Shown in pieces: positions 35,386-44,795 of a DNA stretch of 64,000 nt. The notes beneath the pieces were generated by a model. The model was not told the DNA's origin. It saw nothing but the letters and a program-made list of their open reading frames with translations, and searched no databases. The translations under genes and the position numbers were made by a program. Source of the DNA: Shewanella sp. UCD-KL21 (GTDB lineage Bacteria > Pseudomonadota > Gammaproteobacteria > Enterobacterales > Shewanellaceae); NCBI RefSeq assembly GCF_001957135.1, contig NZ_MPHK01000002.1, positions 204,124 to 268,123 of the forward strand. Direction: 5' to 3'. Numbering within the stretch: position 1 is the stretch's first letter; each line of letters starts with the position of its first letter.

Positions 35386-35443
35386 GCTGGTTTAAGGGAT
35401 ATGAAGCTAGTTTAAGGGATGTGAAGCTGGTGTAAGATAAAAT
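35386..35443. repeat. 20-bp tandem repeat, nearly three copies
   Basis: GCTRGTTTAAGGGATRTGAA occurs at 35386-35405 and 35406-35425, with a degenerate third copy at 35426-35443. It lies about 200 bp upstream of the xdhC-type gene. The 35190-35555 gap otherwise holds one hairpin and no gene. Confidence 0.85.
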
Positions 35444-35464
35444 GTAACGGTTTATGCCAATTTA

Positions 35465-35500
35465 GCTAGCACTCTGGTTTACATTACAGTGAGTGCTAGC
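35465..35500. terminator. Hairpin after the metallo-hydrolase gene
   Basis: GCTAGCACTC (35465-35474) pairs exactly with GAGTGCTAGC (35491-35500) around a 16-base spacer that can itself pair in part. It lies 55 bp past the stop of the minus-strand YcbL-type gene. There is no T-tract, so termination is uncertain. Confidence 0.4.
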
Positions 35501-35555
35501 TTGCTGGGTAAGCGAGCGCAAAATATTCCCAGCAGCTAAATGAATACGCTTGAGC

Positions 35556-36200
35556 CTAACCCAATAATTGATCAGCCACAAATGGGTTATGTTGACGCTC
35601 TTCTTCAAAAGTCGACATAGGGCCATGACCGGGTATAAAGGTGACTTTTTCCCCTAAAGGCCATAATTTTTGAGTAATTGAGTGGATCAGTTGTTGATGG
35701 TCCGATTGCGGAAAATCGGTGCGGCCAATGGAGCTTCTAAATAGCACATCACCAACCCATGCAAGGTTTGATTCATTAGAGTGAAACACCACATGCCCTG
35801 GCGTATGACCGGGACAATGCACTACCGATAAACGCTCTTCACCAATGCTCACTTCATCGCCTTCGTTTAAATATTGGGTCGGTTCAAACGAGTCAACATG
35901 CGCAAAACCAAAGTTCTGGCTTTGCTTTGCCAGCCCTTGTAACCAAAATTGATCAGCGATATGCGGGCCAATGATAGGAATATTAAGCTGATTAGCCAGT
36001 GTTTTCGCACCGCCAACATGATCAATATGGCCATGGGTTAATAGGATCTTATCTAAGCTAAGACCTAACTTATTCACTTCAGTAATAATACGCTCGATGT
36101 CACCACCGGGATCGACAACTGCCGCCAGTTTGGTTTTTTCACACCAAATAACACTACAATTTTGTTGAAACGGGGTGACTGGAATGATTTGGTACTTCAT
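35556..36200 (-). CDS. YcbL-type metallo-beta-lactamase-fold hydrolase
   Basis: A 214-residue glyoxalase-II-like hydrolase, the size of E. coli YcbL. The metal-binding signature LLTHGHIDHVGG lies near residue 52-63, the third histidine is in CPGHTPGHVVFH near 130, the bridging Asp is in VGDVLFRSSIGRTDF, and the final His in FIPGHGPMSTFEEE. YcbL homologues act on thioesters such as S-lactoylglutathione in vitro; the cellular substrate here is unknown. The ATG at 36200 has GAGGATAG upstream. The gene stands alone. The 269-bp gap to the next gene shows nothing clear. Confidence 0.9.
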   Translation of the reverse strand: MKYQIIPVTPFQQNCSVIWCEKTKLAAVVDPGGDIERIITEVNKLGLSLDKILLTHGHIDHVGGAKTLANQLNIPIIGPHIADQFWLQGLAKQSQNFGFAHVDSFEPTQYLNEGDEVSIGEERLSVVHCPGHTPGHVVFHSNESNLAWVGDVLFRSSIGRTDFPQSDHQQLIHSITQKLWPLGEKVTFIPGHGPMSTFEEERQHNPFVADQLLG

Positions 36201-36469
36201 TACTTCTATCCTCAAATTGAGAAAATACTCGCGACCAAGTTATTATGCGTTAAAGCTTAATAAAATGTTTGATCTATCTATAAGAATCAAAAAATAAAAC
36301 CAATTAGTTGGCTTGAATACAAGTATTTTCACTGAGCTTGTATCGCAGCCCAAACAAATGAATGATTTAACATCACCACTTCATTTAATTAGCATCATAT
36401 TTTCATTGTGACCAAGGACTAACCTTCATACAATACTACCTTTCTGAACTCTATTTTCACAGGCACACC

Positions 36470-37768
36470 ATGCAAATTGACAGTATTCTTTCTGGGATCG
36501 TTTCCACAAAACACTTTTTTAGCGTTCCATTAGATTATCAGCAGCCCGAAGGTGAGCAATTATCAATTTTTGTTCGGGAAATCGTCAGTACAGAAAACCA
36601 AGAGTTGTCCTTACCCTATTTAGTGTATTTTCAAGGTGGACCGGGCTTTGGTGCAGTGCGCCCAATTGAAAATAGTGGCTGGATAAAACGCGCCCTAAAA
36701 GAATATCGAGTGCTGTTACTTGATCAGCGCGGCACCGGTCTTTCAAGCTTACTAAATAGCGCCACACTGGCGCATTTAACCGCGCAAGAACAAGCCGATT
36801 ATGTGTGCCACTTTAGAGCTGATAACATTGTTCGTGATGCTGAGGTGATCCGAGCTAAATTAACAAATAATCAGCCATGGAGTATTTTAGGCCAAAGTTT
36901 TGGCGGATTTTGTGTTTTACGCTATTTAAGCGCAGCGCCACAGGCACTGACTGAAGCCTTTATCACAGGTGGGATCCCATCATTAACCCGCCAAGCAGAT
37001 GATGTTTATCAAGCGACCTATAAACGGGTACTTGCCAAAAACACTGATTTTTATCATCGCTTTAAAGATGCTGAGTCATTAACAGCAGAACTGGCTGACT
37101 ATATTGCAGAAAATGACGTTTATCTGGCCACAGGTGAAAAACTCACCGTTGAGATGCTACAACTGCTAGGGGTTAATATTGGGATGGAGCAAGGCCCTGA
37201 AGCCATCTATTACCTACTTGAACAAGCCATGATTGATACTGCCCAAGGCCGCACAATCAACCCGCTATTTTTACATCAATTTAGTCAGTTTTTAGATTAC
37301 AACACCAACCCAATTTTTGCGTTATTACACGAATCGATTTATTGCCAGCAGTTTCACCAACAAGGGGCTAATTGGTCAGCCCATAGAGTCAGAGCGCAGT
37401 TTCCTAAATTTAATTATCAACAAGGGCAGCGCTTACTGTTTACTGGCGAGATGATTTATCCATGGTTCTTTGAGCAATTTAACCAGTTAAAGCCTCTCAA
37501 AGAGGTGGCAGAAATCATTGCGAAAAAATCAGATTGGAGCAATTTATATGATGTGGACGTGTTACTGCAAAACACCGTCCCGGTCACCGCGGCTATTTAC
37601 AGTGAGGATATGTATGTTGATATGAATTACAGCCTTGAAACTGCGCAGCTAGTGAATAACCTCAGCTACTGGATAACATCAGAATATGAGCACAATGGCA
37701 TTCGTATGGATGGCGAGCATATTTTAGATAAGCTCATTTCATTGAGCCGTAAAAATAGCATTCGATAA
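36470..37768 (+). CDS. Alpha/beta hydrolase, proline iminopeptidase type (S33)
   Basis: A 432-residue cytoplasmic serine peptidase-like hydrolase. The nucleophile elbow GQSFGG near residue 143 follows the oxyanion block YFQGGPGFG and the DQRGTGLSS motif typical of prolyl aminopeptidases. The long helical cap and the late MIYPWFFEQF stretch match the larger proline iminopeptidase subfamily of about 430 residues. The last catalytic residue is probably His in RMDGEHILD near 417, with Asp in YSEDMYVD near 383. It should remove N-terminal proline, or related residues, from peptides. It is a single gene with its own terminator. Confidence 0.85.
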   Translation: MQIDSILSGIVSTKHFFSVPLDYQQPEGEQLSIFVREIVSTENQELSLPYLVYFQGGPGFGAVRPIENSGWIKRALKEYRVLLLDQRGTGLSSLLNSATLAHLTAQEQADYVCHFRADNIVRDAEVIRAKLTNNQPWSILGQSFGGFCVLRYLSAAPQALTEAFITGGIPSLTRQADDVYQATYKRVLAKNTDFYHRFKDAESLTAELADYIAENDVYLATGEKLTVEMLQLLGVNIGMEQGPEAIYYLLEQAMIDTAQGRTINPLFLHQFSQFLDYNTNPIFALLHESIYCQQFHQQGANWSAHRVRAQFPKFNYQQGQRLLFTGEMIYPWFFEQFNQLKPLKEVAEIIAKKSDWSNLYDVDVLLQNTVPVTAAIYSEDMYVDMNYSLETAQLVNNLSYWITSEYEHNGIRMDGEHILDKLISLSRKNSIR

Positions 37769-37920
37769 CAAATGTAATTCAATGTTCAGTTTTAAATTGA
37801 TTAATATTGAAGTCGATCACACTCCACAACACGTCGACAGATTAAATTAATCTTCAGTTAAGTAAGTTCGGCCATAATCTAGCCTGTTCCGCCCTTTATG
37901 TTGTGAACTAGTGAATTTTT

Positions 37921-37948
37921 ATGAGTAAACCTTAATTCGGTTTACTCA
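37921..37948 (+). terminator. Rho-independent terminator
   Basis: ATGAGTAAACC pairs with GGTTTACTCAT across a 7-base loop, followed by a long T-run. It ends transcription from the S33 hydrolase 150 bp upstream, just before the convergent topB gene. Confidence 0.9.
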
Positions 37949-38052
37949 TTTTTTTTACCTAAAATTCCGCTATTCCCTTTAAGAACAATCGAGTGCGAGC
38001 GATGCAATACCTGTATCCGATGATGTATTCATACAAACTCTCTTGTATCGGC

Positions 38053-40038
38053 TTATTTACTCGAGCTGCGCTTACGGGAAGTTTTCGCCGTAGAGGTTTT
38101 GCTTGCTGCACCTTTGCGCTTATAGCCACTACTGGCGCGGCGTTTTTTATAGCCTGGCCCTTTAATGCCCTCAAGCGCAGTAGGTAATTGATTTGAAGCT
38201 TGCTCAATCAACTGCTGTAATTGCGCTAACAATGGCTCCATAAAGGCATCATACCTAAGCTGCTTTTGACTAATGGCATCAAGGCTACTTTCCCACAGCG
38301 CAGTCATGTCGGGAGTGGTGGCGGTTTCAGGTAATGAATGTATCAAGCCAACGCCAACAGGGGTGGCAATGATTGATTTGCCCTGCCTTAATAAATAGCC
38401 GCGGTTAAACAGTAATTCAATAATGCCAGCTCGGGTTGCTTCGGTGCCCAAGCCATCAGTGTCTTTTAGGATCTTCTTCACTTCAGGGTTAGTGACATAG
38501 CGATTGATCCCCGTCATGGCGCCAAGCAAGGTCGCATCAGTAAAGTGTTTTGGCGCTTGAGTGATTTTTTCTAGTAATTCACCACGCTCACAATGGAGTT
38601 GTTGGCCTTTTTTAAGCGGCGGTAAAGTCGCTAAATTGTCGTCATCACTGCCATCTGCATTATCTTTACCCTGCATTTTCGCAAACAAACACTTCCAACC
38701 TAAAGACAGTTCTTGCTTAGCTTTAGTGGTGAACAAGCCACCCGCAATGATCACTTCAACTTGGGTTTCATCATAAATATAGGCGGGGTAAAACTGAGCT
38801 AAATACTGCCGTGCAATATGAGAATATAACTGCGACTCTTTGGCTGATAAGTTTGCCAAATTAGTGGTTTTTTCAGTGGGGATTATCGCGTGGTGAGCAT
38901 CCACTTTACTGTCATTCCAAGCTTTGGACTTAAGCTTGGCATTAGGAGCATCTGCTTTAGCGGTTAAACCGGCATCATTACTTAATACTGCGCGAATAAC
39001 TTGCGGCGCAAGGCCATGTTGCTCAGCAGGTAAATAGCGGCTATCTGAGCGCGGATACGTAATTAATTTATGTCTTTCATATAGACTCTGACAGGTATCA
39101 AGCACCTCTTTCGCGCTCATGCCAAAACGCTTGGCCGCATCTATTTGCAGGCTAGATAAACTATATGGCAATGGCGGGTTTTGACGCTTATTTTTTGACT
39201 CAAGCTTAGTCACTTCAGCAGGTTTATTGGTTATCCGTCCCACCACATTTTCAGCTAAGCCTTTGGCGAGCACTCGCCCTTCTTCATCCATATATGGCTG
39301 GCATGCTTCACTGGGTTTCCACTTAGCCGAAAAGCCTTCTTGGTTATCTGTCAGTAAATGCGCCAGTACTTCATAAAAAGCTTTGGGCTGAAAATTGGCA
39401 ATTTCTTCATCTCGCTTTACCACTAACCCCAGTACCGGGGTTTGCACGCGGCCAACAGACAATACTCCCTGATAACCTACTTTTTTGCCTTGAATGGTAT
39501 AAGCGCGGGTCATATTCATGCCATATAGCCAATCTGCGCGGCTGCGGGCTAAGGCTGAGGTAGATAAGGGCACAAACTCTTTATTGGTGCGCAATTGCCC
39601 TAACGCGCGTTTAACGGCCGAAGGGTTAAGATCGCTAATAAGCAGGCGCTGAGTTTTAGCAATCTTATCGGCCTTTACACCAGCATAGGAAATCACTTCA
39701 TCCACCAGCAACTGCCCTTCTCTATCAGGATCGCCCGCATTGACTAAGCTCGACGCTTGCTTGATGAGCTTTTTTAAGGTGCTCAATTGTGAGCGAGTAT
39801 TCGTTTTCGGTTTTAACTGCCATTTACCCGGCACTATGGGTAAATGAGCTAATTGCCATGATTTAAAAGCGGGATCATAAACGTCAGGCTCGGCTTGCTC
39901 TAACAAATGCCCTATACACCAAGACACGCAATCACCATTGGCGCTCATGATAAAACCATCACCTTTTTTATGGGGCTTTGGTAATACATCGGCAATCGCA
40001 CGACCTAAACTGGGTTTTTCAGCAATATAGAGGATCAT
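38053..40038 (-). CDS. topB: DNA topoisomerase III TopB
   Basis: A 661-residue type IA topoisomerase that resolves precatenanes and single-strand-linked DNA. The toprim domain starts MILYIAEKPSLGRAI and has the metal-binding NAGDPDREGQLLVDE near residue 100. The active Tyr328 is in ITYPRSDSRYLP, the same number as in E. coli TopB. GYQGVLSVGRVQTPVLGLV and DGLGTEATRAGII are further family blocks. The C-terminus ends in a basic tail with runs of Lys, Arg and Ser instead of zinc fingers, as is usual for TopB. It is a single gene. Confidence 0.96.
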   Translation of the reverse strand: MILYIAEKPSLGRAIADVLPKPHKKGDGFIMSANGDCVSWCIGHLLEQAEPDVYDPAFKSWQLAHLPIVPGKWQLKPKTNTRSQLSTLKKLIKQASSLVNAGDPDREGQLLVDEVISYAGVKADKIAKTQRLLISDLNPSAVKRALGQLRTNKEFVPLSTSALARSRADWLYGMNMTRAYTIQGKKVGYQGVLSVGRVQTPVLGLVVKRDEEIANFQPKAFYEVLAHLLTDNQEGFSAKWKPSEACQPYMDEEGRVLAKGLAENVVGRITNKPAEVTKLESKNKRQNPPLPYSLSSLQIDAAKRFGMSAKEVLDTCQSLYERHKLITYPRSDSRYLPAEQHGLAPQVIRAVLSNDAGLTAKADAPNAKLKSKAWNDSKVDAHHAIIPTEKTTNLANLSAKESQLYSHIARQYLAQFYPAYIYDETQVEVIIAGGLFTTKAKQELSLGWKCLFAKMQGKDNADGSDDDNLATLPPLKKGQQLHCERGELLEKITQAPKHFTDATLLGAMTGINRYVTNPEVKKILKDTDGLGTEATRAGIIELLFNRGYLLRQGKSIIATPVGVGLIHSLPETATTPDMTALWESSLDAISQKQLRYDAFMEPLLAQLQQLIEQASNQLPTALEGIKGPGYKKRRASSGYKRKGAASKTSTAKTSRKRSSSK

Positions 40039-40059
40039 AGAATTAGCGGCTTATTTAAA

Positions 40060-40081
40060 ACACTGTATGAAATTACAGTGT
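40060..40081. promoter_or_regulatory. Inverted repeat before topB
   Basis: ACACTGTA and TACAGTGT are separated by six bases, 22 bp upstream of the topB ATG. The symmetry suggests a protein-binding site or a 5' UTR hairpin. The remaining 40082-40443 gap should hold the decaheme cytochrome promoter. A half-match to a CRP site (TGTGATCTTAATGCA, near 40240) is present but weak. Confidence 0.35.
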
Positions 40082-40443
40082 AATTTAGCGAATAGCAAAA
40101 ATAAGTGCAACTGTTAATGCAATGGCAGGTTCCTTAGAAAGATAATCTGCCACGCAAAATACTAGGCTGAAGCATCAAACACCACGCTTATAAGGCGCTA
40201 AATTTAACCAAAAACAACCAATAAAAATTTACTTTAAATTGTGATCTTAATGCAAAAACACTTCGTGATATTAAGTTTAACTTCAGAATAACCCGCTAGG
40301 CGAGATACATTCAAGTTGCTGAATATAAAGAATTAAACCAGGAACACCCCTAATTTGTGACCGAGTCAACAGTTGCTAAGCAATCTTTACATTACGCTCC
40401 AATTGCCCATTAAGAGGTAAATAAAAATATTTTGGAGTATGAG

Positions 40444-42417
40444 ATGAAATTAGTAAGCAAATGTCGTGTTGCTTTACTTGTTGCCGCAGCACTGGGGATG
40501 AGTGCTTGTAATGACGGTAAAGATGGTAAAGATGGCCTACCTGGCGAGCCTGGCGCGCCTTGGGTACCACCAGTAGTGACCACATCAGCAGTAGCAAAAG
40601 TCATGGAATGGCAATATGCCGATGGCGTAGTCAATGTTGAATTTTCGGTTGAGAACCAAGATGGGCTTCCAGTAGAAGATTTAGATAAAGTCCAGTTAAT
40701 GTCAACAATCAAAAATGAAGCAGGTTTACTTGCTGACACTGTTGATGTGACTTGGGTTGCGGGTGATGATAACGCACCAGGTACCTTGACCCATGCTGGT
40801 GAGGGTATTTATAACCTTTCTATGCCACATGAAGCGGCCACGTCGGAGTCAATTGGTACTGGTTATATTCGTCCAGGTAATGGCGCAAATGGTATGCCAC
40901 GTACTAAGCGTGTGATGTTTACTAAGAACGATAATTATGCACAAGTGAGCACCACTGACGATGCTAAATGTGTGGCTTGTCACGGTGAATTTGAAGATGC
41001 GACAGGCAACGCAACGTGGGGTTGGCATCAGCATCACCATGCAATCGACAATGACCAAGAAGTTATTGTTGTTGAAGCATGTCTAGTTTGTCACACTCAA
41101 ACTGAACAAAAAGATGGCGGCTGGGCAAATAACACTATGGCAATGCTGGGTCATGGTTTGAAATATATTGATGGTGTTAAACAACCTTCTGGCCACGAAG
41201 CATTAGCTAAGAGAATGTCCTCAGAAGATCAAAGTAAGAGTGCTTACTCAATGGATAAGTACCGCTGTTCAACGTGTCACATTGATGATGTGGTATTTAC
41301 AGCATCTCTCAATGGCTGTACGACTTGTCATGCTGATTTACAAGATGCAGATAAAGATTTAGCTGTTAATCACAGTAACTTTACCGATCTTGATTGTGCA
41401 AGCTGTCACAATCAGTACCAACATAAACATGAAAATGGTGCAAACCGTGATGAAGCATTAAACCGCTATAACTTTGAAGTTATTTCTGTTGTTCGTAGTG
41501 AAGATAAAGCGACGATTGAAGTCACTGCAAAAGCGACTGATAGCGAAGGTAAGGTTGTTGATATCTTAGCAATCGAAGCCACAGATGCACAACCAGCAGG
41601 TTGGGCTACTGTCATGAAAAACGGCGAGGCAATGTTGCCTGGTCGTGACGCAGGACATGTAGCACGTTCTATATCGACTCGTGCTGGCGACGACAATACC
41701 ACGGTTTATATCATCGAACACGCTCTACCATATGAAGAAGGTGAAGTATTATTTGGTGGTGTCGATGGTAGTGTTCATTACACTCATCGCTGGGGATACC
41801 CTGCTAAAGCACCTATTTCAGTATCAAACGTTAAAGACGTACGTCGTACTAGCTCTGACGGTCTAAAGTGTCTTTCTTGTCATACTGAAGGTCTAGATGG
41901 GCACGGTAGTAAGCGTGGTGGCTTCGATTTAGGCGGTGACTCATGTGTACAATGTCATTCCGCTTATAACTGGGAACCTGCTAAAGAAGGTGAAGATTAT
42001 GCGATGGCATGGGGACCATTGGTTCATAACATGCACTTTGGTGACTACAAAAAAGGCCGTGGCCTAAATGATATGCCAACCACAGACACAGGCATGCCGG
42101 TAGACTGTCAAGCTTGTCACACCGGTCAAATTGACCTTGATGACGTAGTGCCAGCGGTTGTGTTAAACGGTATGGATGAGAGCAGTGTTTACGGTATTAC
42201 AGCCATTACCGCTAACTGTTCTACATGTCACACGGGTGACTCTGCTAAAAACCACATGATCCAACAAGGTGGTGATTTCAATGTGGCTATCACGCCAGAA
42301 GCTGATATGCACACGGGTGAAAGTGGCGACTTTGCCGTATTTAACCCTGCACCTATCACAGAATCATGTTCTGTATGTCACTCCCCAGCACGACTTGCAG
42401 AAGCTCATAATTATTAA
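40444..42417 (+). CDS. OmcA/MtrC-family decaheme c-type cytochrome, outer-membrane lipoprotein
   Basis: A 657-residue predicted lipoprotein that should carry ten hemes on the cell surface or outer membrane and pass electrons to extracellular acceptors such as metal oxides. I count ten CXXCH motifs in order: CVACH, CLVCH, CSTCH, CTTCH, CASCH, CLSCH, CVQCH, CQACH, CSTCH, CSVCH. They form two groups of five separated by a beta-rich stretch, as in MtrC, MtrF and OmcA. The lipobox ends MSAC, followed by an unusual Gly-rich segment GKDGKDGLPGEPGAPW. GGAG precedes the ATG at 40444. No mtrA, mtrB or other partner gene lies beside it, so it would have to use a porin-cytochrome complex encoded elsewhere or act in trans. 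Confidence 0.93.
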   Translation: MKLVSKCRVALLVAAALGMSACNDGKDGKDGLPGEPGAPWVPPVVTTSAVAKVMEWQYADGVVNVEFSVENQDGLPVEDLDKVQLMSTIKNEAGLLADTVDVTWVAGDDNAPGTLTHAGEGIYNLSMPHEAATSESIGTGYIRPGNGANGMPRTKRVMFTKNDNYAQVSTTDDAKCVACHGEFEDATGNATWGWHQHHHAIDNDQEVIVVEACLVCHTQTEQKDGGWANNTMAMLGHGLKYIDGVKQPSGHEALAKRMSSEDQSKSAYSMDKYRCSTCHIDDVVFTASLNGCTTCHADLQDADKDLAVNHSNFTDLDCASCHNQYQHKHENGANRDEALNRYNFEVISVVRSEDKATIEVTAKATDSEGKVVDILAIEATDAQPAGWATVMKNGEAMLPGRDAGHVARSISTRAGDDNTTVYIIEHALPYEEGEVLFGGVDGSVHYTHRWGYPAKAPISVSNVKDVRRTSSDGLKCLSCHTEGLDGHGSKRGGFDLGGDSCVQCHSAYNWEPAKEGEDYAMAWGPLVHNMHFGDYKKGRGLNDMPTTDTGMPVDCQACHTGQIDLDDVVPAVVLNGMDESSVYGITAITANCSTCHTGDSAKNHMIQQGGDFNVAITPEADMHTGESGDFAVFNPAPITESCSVCHSPARLAEAHNY

Positions 42418-42465
42418 TATTTTTAATTAATGAGTTGATTTTGATTCATCATCAATAAACCGAGC

Positions 42466-42496
42466 AAAATGCCTGAAATTATTCAGGCATTTTTTT
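42466..42496 (+). terminator. Terminator of the decaheme cytochrome gene
   Basis: AAATGCCTGAA pairs with TTCAGGCATTT around an ATTA loop and is followed by T residues, 50 bp after the stop codon. Confidence 0.9.
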
Positions 42497-42548
42497 GGCT
42501 TTAATTTACCTACAACAACGTTGCTTTAAGCCGTTACTATTTTATTTA

Positions 42549-42626
42549 ATAAGCCTATTTTATAAACTCATTTGATAAACCTAGTTTATTAACCTAGTTG
42601 ATTAACCTAATTAATAGACCCACTCA
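42549..42626. repeat. 13-bp imperfect tandem repeat, six copies
   Basis: Six in-phase 13-mers run from ATAAGCCTATTTT through ATAAACCTAGTTT and ATTAACCTAGTTG to ATAGACCCACTCA, with a consensus near ATWAACCTAGTTK. They fill much of the gap between the cytochrome terminator and the end of the sulfatase gene. The period of 13 and low GC suggest slipped-strand expansion followed by drift. Confidence 0.8.
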
Positions 42627-42660
42627 ATAGCCCTTTTACTGCTAATTTCTTGCTTAAAAA

Positions 42661-44466
42661 CTAATGCCCTCGCTTACTGTTCTTTAATACCTGCTCTAAT
42701 GGGTTATAGCCATCAGGAACGGGGACCAAGGCATTTTGTTTCTCATACTCGCCATAGGCGTTAATCAATTCATTGACTAACTTAGGCATTTTTGTCGCGA
42801 GATTATTCATTTCAGATGGATCAATACTAATATCATAAAGCTCCCAATCACCATTTCCTTTTGGTGCAGGGTTTTTAGACAGCTTGTATTTCCCTTGGAA
42901 AACCGCGCTACTGCCGGCAAGTTCGTAACCGATAATGGCATCATCGGCATGAACCTTCTCTTGTTTTCCGGTTAATACTGGCCAAGCGCTGGTGCCATCA
43001 GGGGTATGCACCTTTTTACCTTTATAGCTGCCATTAGGTTTTTCAACACCAGCAACTTCCAATAAAGTGGGATAAATATCTTTTACAAAGGCAAAGGTAT
43101 TAGTTCTTTTACCGGCAGGAATACTACCAGGGAAACGCGCTATAAAAGGCACTCTTAAACCACCTTCGGTTGAAAAGGTTTTGTAGTAACTATTTGGGGT
43201 ATTTGCCGCTGCAGCCCAGCCTGGACCATAATCCGCATAAGAGCCTTTTTGACCCATTTTGGAGTAATCACCCTTGTAATCTTCCATATAGGTATAAGGA
43301 TAGTTTTTTTGATACCAAGGGCGATAATCATCTTTGGCAGACAGTAAATTAGGGTCGGTGCCGTTATCCGCCATAAAGATGATTAAGGTATTATCCAGCT
43401 CACCTATCTCCTTTAAATAAGCCAATAATTTACCAATATTGTGATCCATATTATCGGCCATACCGGCATAGGTTTGCATCCGTCGAGCATTAAACTTTTT
43501 CTCTTCTGCGGTTAATTTGTCCCAATCCGGCAGTTGCCAGTCTTCAAATGAGGTTTTTTCAAACTGTTGATCGAGTTGCACCGTCTCAGGAAATAGTCCC
43601 ATGGCTTTTTGTCTTTTTAAACGAGCCTCACGCATCGCCGACCAGCCGGCATCATAAACACCGTTGTATTTATCAATAAACTCTATGGGTGCTTGATGAG
43701 GGTAATGTACTGCTTGGTATCCCAGCCAAGCTAAGAAGGGTTTGCCGTCTTTTCGGTTGGATTCAATATTATCGATAATACGCTGGGTATAAAAATCAGA
43801 GGAGTAATAGTCTTTGGTGGGCAGTTTAACTTCTTTGTCATTTTCAAAATAATGAACGCGTTCATACATTGGTGCGTAAGGCATTTCGACCCAATTATCA
43901 GCGCCGCTTTCAGCTAAAGCGAAAGACTGATCAAAGCCGCGCGCATAAGGAATTGACTCCTTGTTACTGCCCAAATGCCATTTACCCGCCATGTAAGTAT
44001 GATAACCCGCATCGCGCAGCACGGTTGCAACTGTCACCACACTGGTATTTAAATAGCCTTCGTAGCCAGGCTTGCCAAATTGGTTATCGGCCATGATTTC
44101 ATGCATATTGCCTAAACCCGCTAAATGGTTATCTACCCCACTGATCAGCATGGTGCGTGTTGGTGAGCAGGTCGCGCCCACGTGGAAATTAGTAAAGCTC
44201 ATGCCTTCGTTGGCTAAGCTATCAATATTGGGGGTTTCAATTTCACTGCCATAGGCACCGATATCGCTATAACCCATATCGTCTGCAATCAATATGAGAA
44301 TATTAGGGCTTTTAGTGTCGCTTTTTTTATCACTGGCTCCCGCCTCTTTAGATCGCTCTACATTTTTGAGTACTGACTTCTCAGTTGTAATATCAATGGC
44401 CTTAGCTAGATTTATCGTTCCGACAGGTAGCACCAATAGCGCTATTAGTCCCAATTGTATTTTCAT
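42661..44466 (-). CDS. Periplasmic arylsulfatase-type sulfatase (Cys type)
   Basis: A 601-residue type I sulfatase with a Sec signal peptide (MKIQLGLIALLVLPVGTINLAKA). The modification motif is ATCSPTRTM with Cys100 as the residue to be turned into formylglycine. Metal ligands include Asp62 and Asp63 in IADDMGYSDIG and the distal ADNGTDPN near residue 340. The family blocks AGKWHLGSNKES and YPTLLEVAGVE are intact. Size and layout are close to bacterial AtsA-like arylsulfatases. It would release sulfate from an aryl or sugar sulfate in the periplasm. A formylglycine-generating enzyme is not nearby. The upstream gap (44467-44756) shows no gene. Confidence 0.93.
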   Translation of the reverse strand: MKIQLGLIALLVLPVGTINLAKAIDITTEKSVLKNVERSKEAGASDKKSDTKSPNILILIADDMGYSDIGAYGSEIETPNIDSLANEGMSFTNFHVGATCSPTRTMLISGVDNHLAGLGNMHEIMADNQFGKPGYEGYLNTSVVTVATVLRDAGYHTYMAGKWHLGSNKESIPYARGFDQSFALAESGADNWVEMPYAPMYERVHYFENDKEVKLPTKDYYSSDFYTQRIIDNIESNRKDGKPFLAWLGYQAVHYPHQAPIEFIDKYNGVYDAGWSAMREARLKRQKAMGLFPETVQLDQQFEKTSFEDWQLPDWDKLTAEEKKFNARRMQTYAGMADNMDHNIGKLLAYLKEIGELDNTLIIFMADNGTDPNLLSAKDDYRPWYQKNYPYTYMEDYKGDYSKMGQKGSYADYGPGWAAAANTPNSYYKTFSTEGGLRVPFIARFPGSIPAGKRTNTFAFVKDIYPTLLEVAGVEKPNGSYKGKKVHTPDGTSAWPVLTGKQEKVHADDAIIGYELAGSSAVFQGKYKLSKNPAPKGNGDWELYDISIDPSEMNNLATKMPKLVNELINAYGEYEKQNALVPVPDGYNPLEQVLKNSKRGH

Positions 44467-44756
44467 GTGTAATCTTCCTTAATTAGTGTAAAAGCTGTTA
44501 GCTAATGCTTTCAGAGGCTGAATTTGCACACCATGACTGAAACTAACAATGAATAGACTGCAGATAATGTTTTCGCTGACAGGCAACCTACTTGGTTAAA
44601 CCAGAGCATTCACAGTAGCAACATGAAAAAGTCGAAACAATCAGTCTTTTGTATACATAGGAAACAGTGCTTATCATTGAGTGAATTGATTACTCGCAGA
44701 TATAAGTGAGGTGATTGAACGTTTTTGGAGGTATTTATAGCATTTAGTATGGCGCA

Positions 44757-44783
44757 TAAAAAAGCCAGCGAGATGCTGGCTTT
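44757..44783 (-). terminator. Terminator of the purF operon
   Basis: AAAGCCAGC (44761-44769) pairs with GCTGGCTTT (44775-44783). On the minus strand a run of T follows. It lies 55 bp past the purF stop. Confidence 0.88.
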
Positions 44784-44795
44784 AATCAGTTACTT

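Noticed and set aside
37959..38207. Minus-strand 82-residue frame at the topB 3' end
   Set aside because: It overlaps the basic tail of TopB in a different frame and has no homology signs or ribosome site.
40239..40260. CRP site before the decaheme cytochrome
   Set aside because: Only the TGTGA half matches; the second half (TGCAA) deviates too much to claim, although CRP control of such genes is known in Shewanella.
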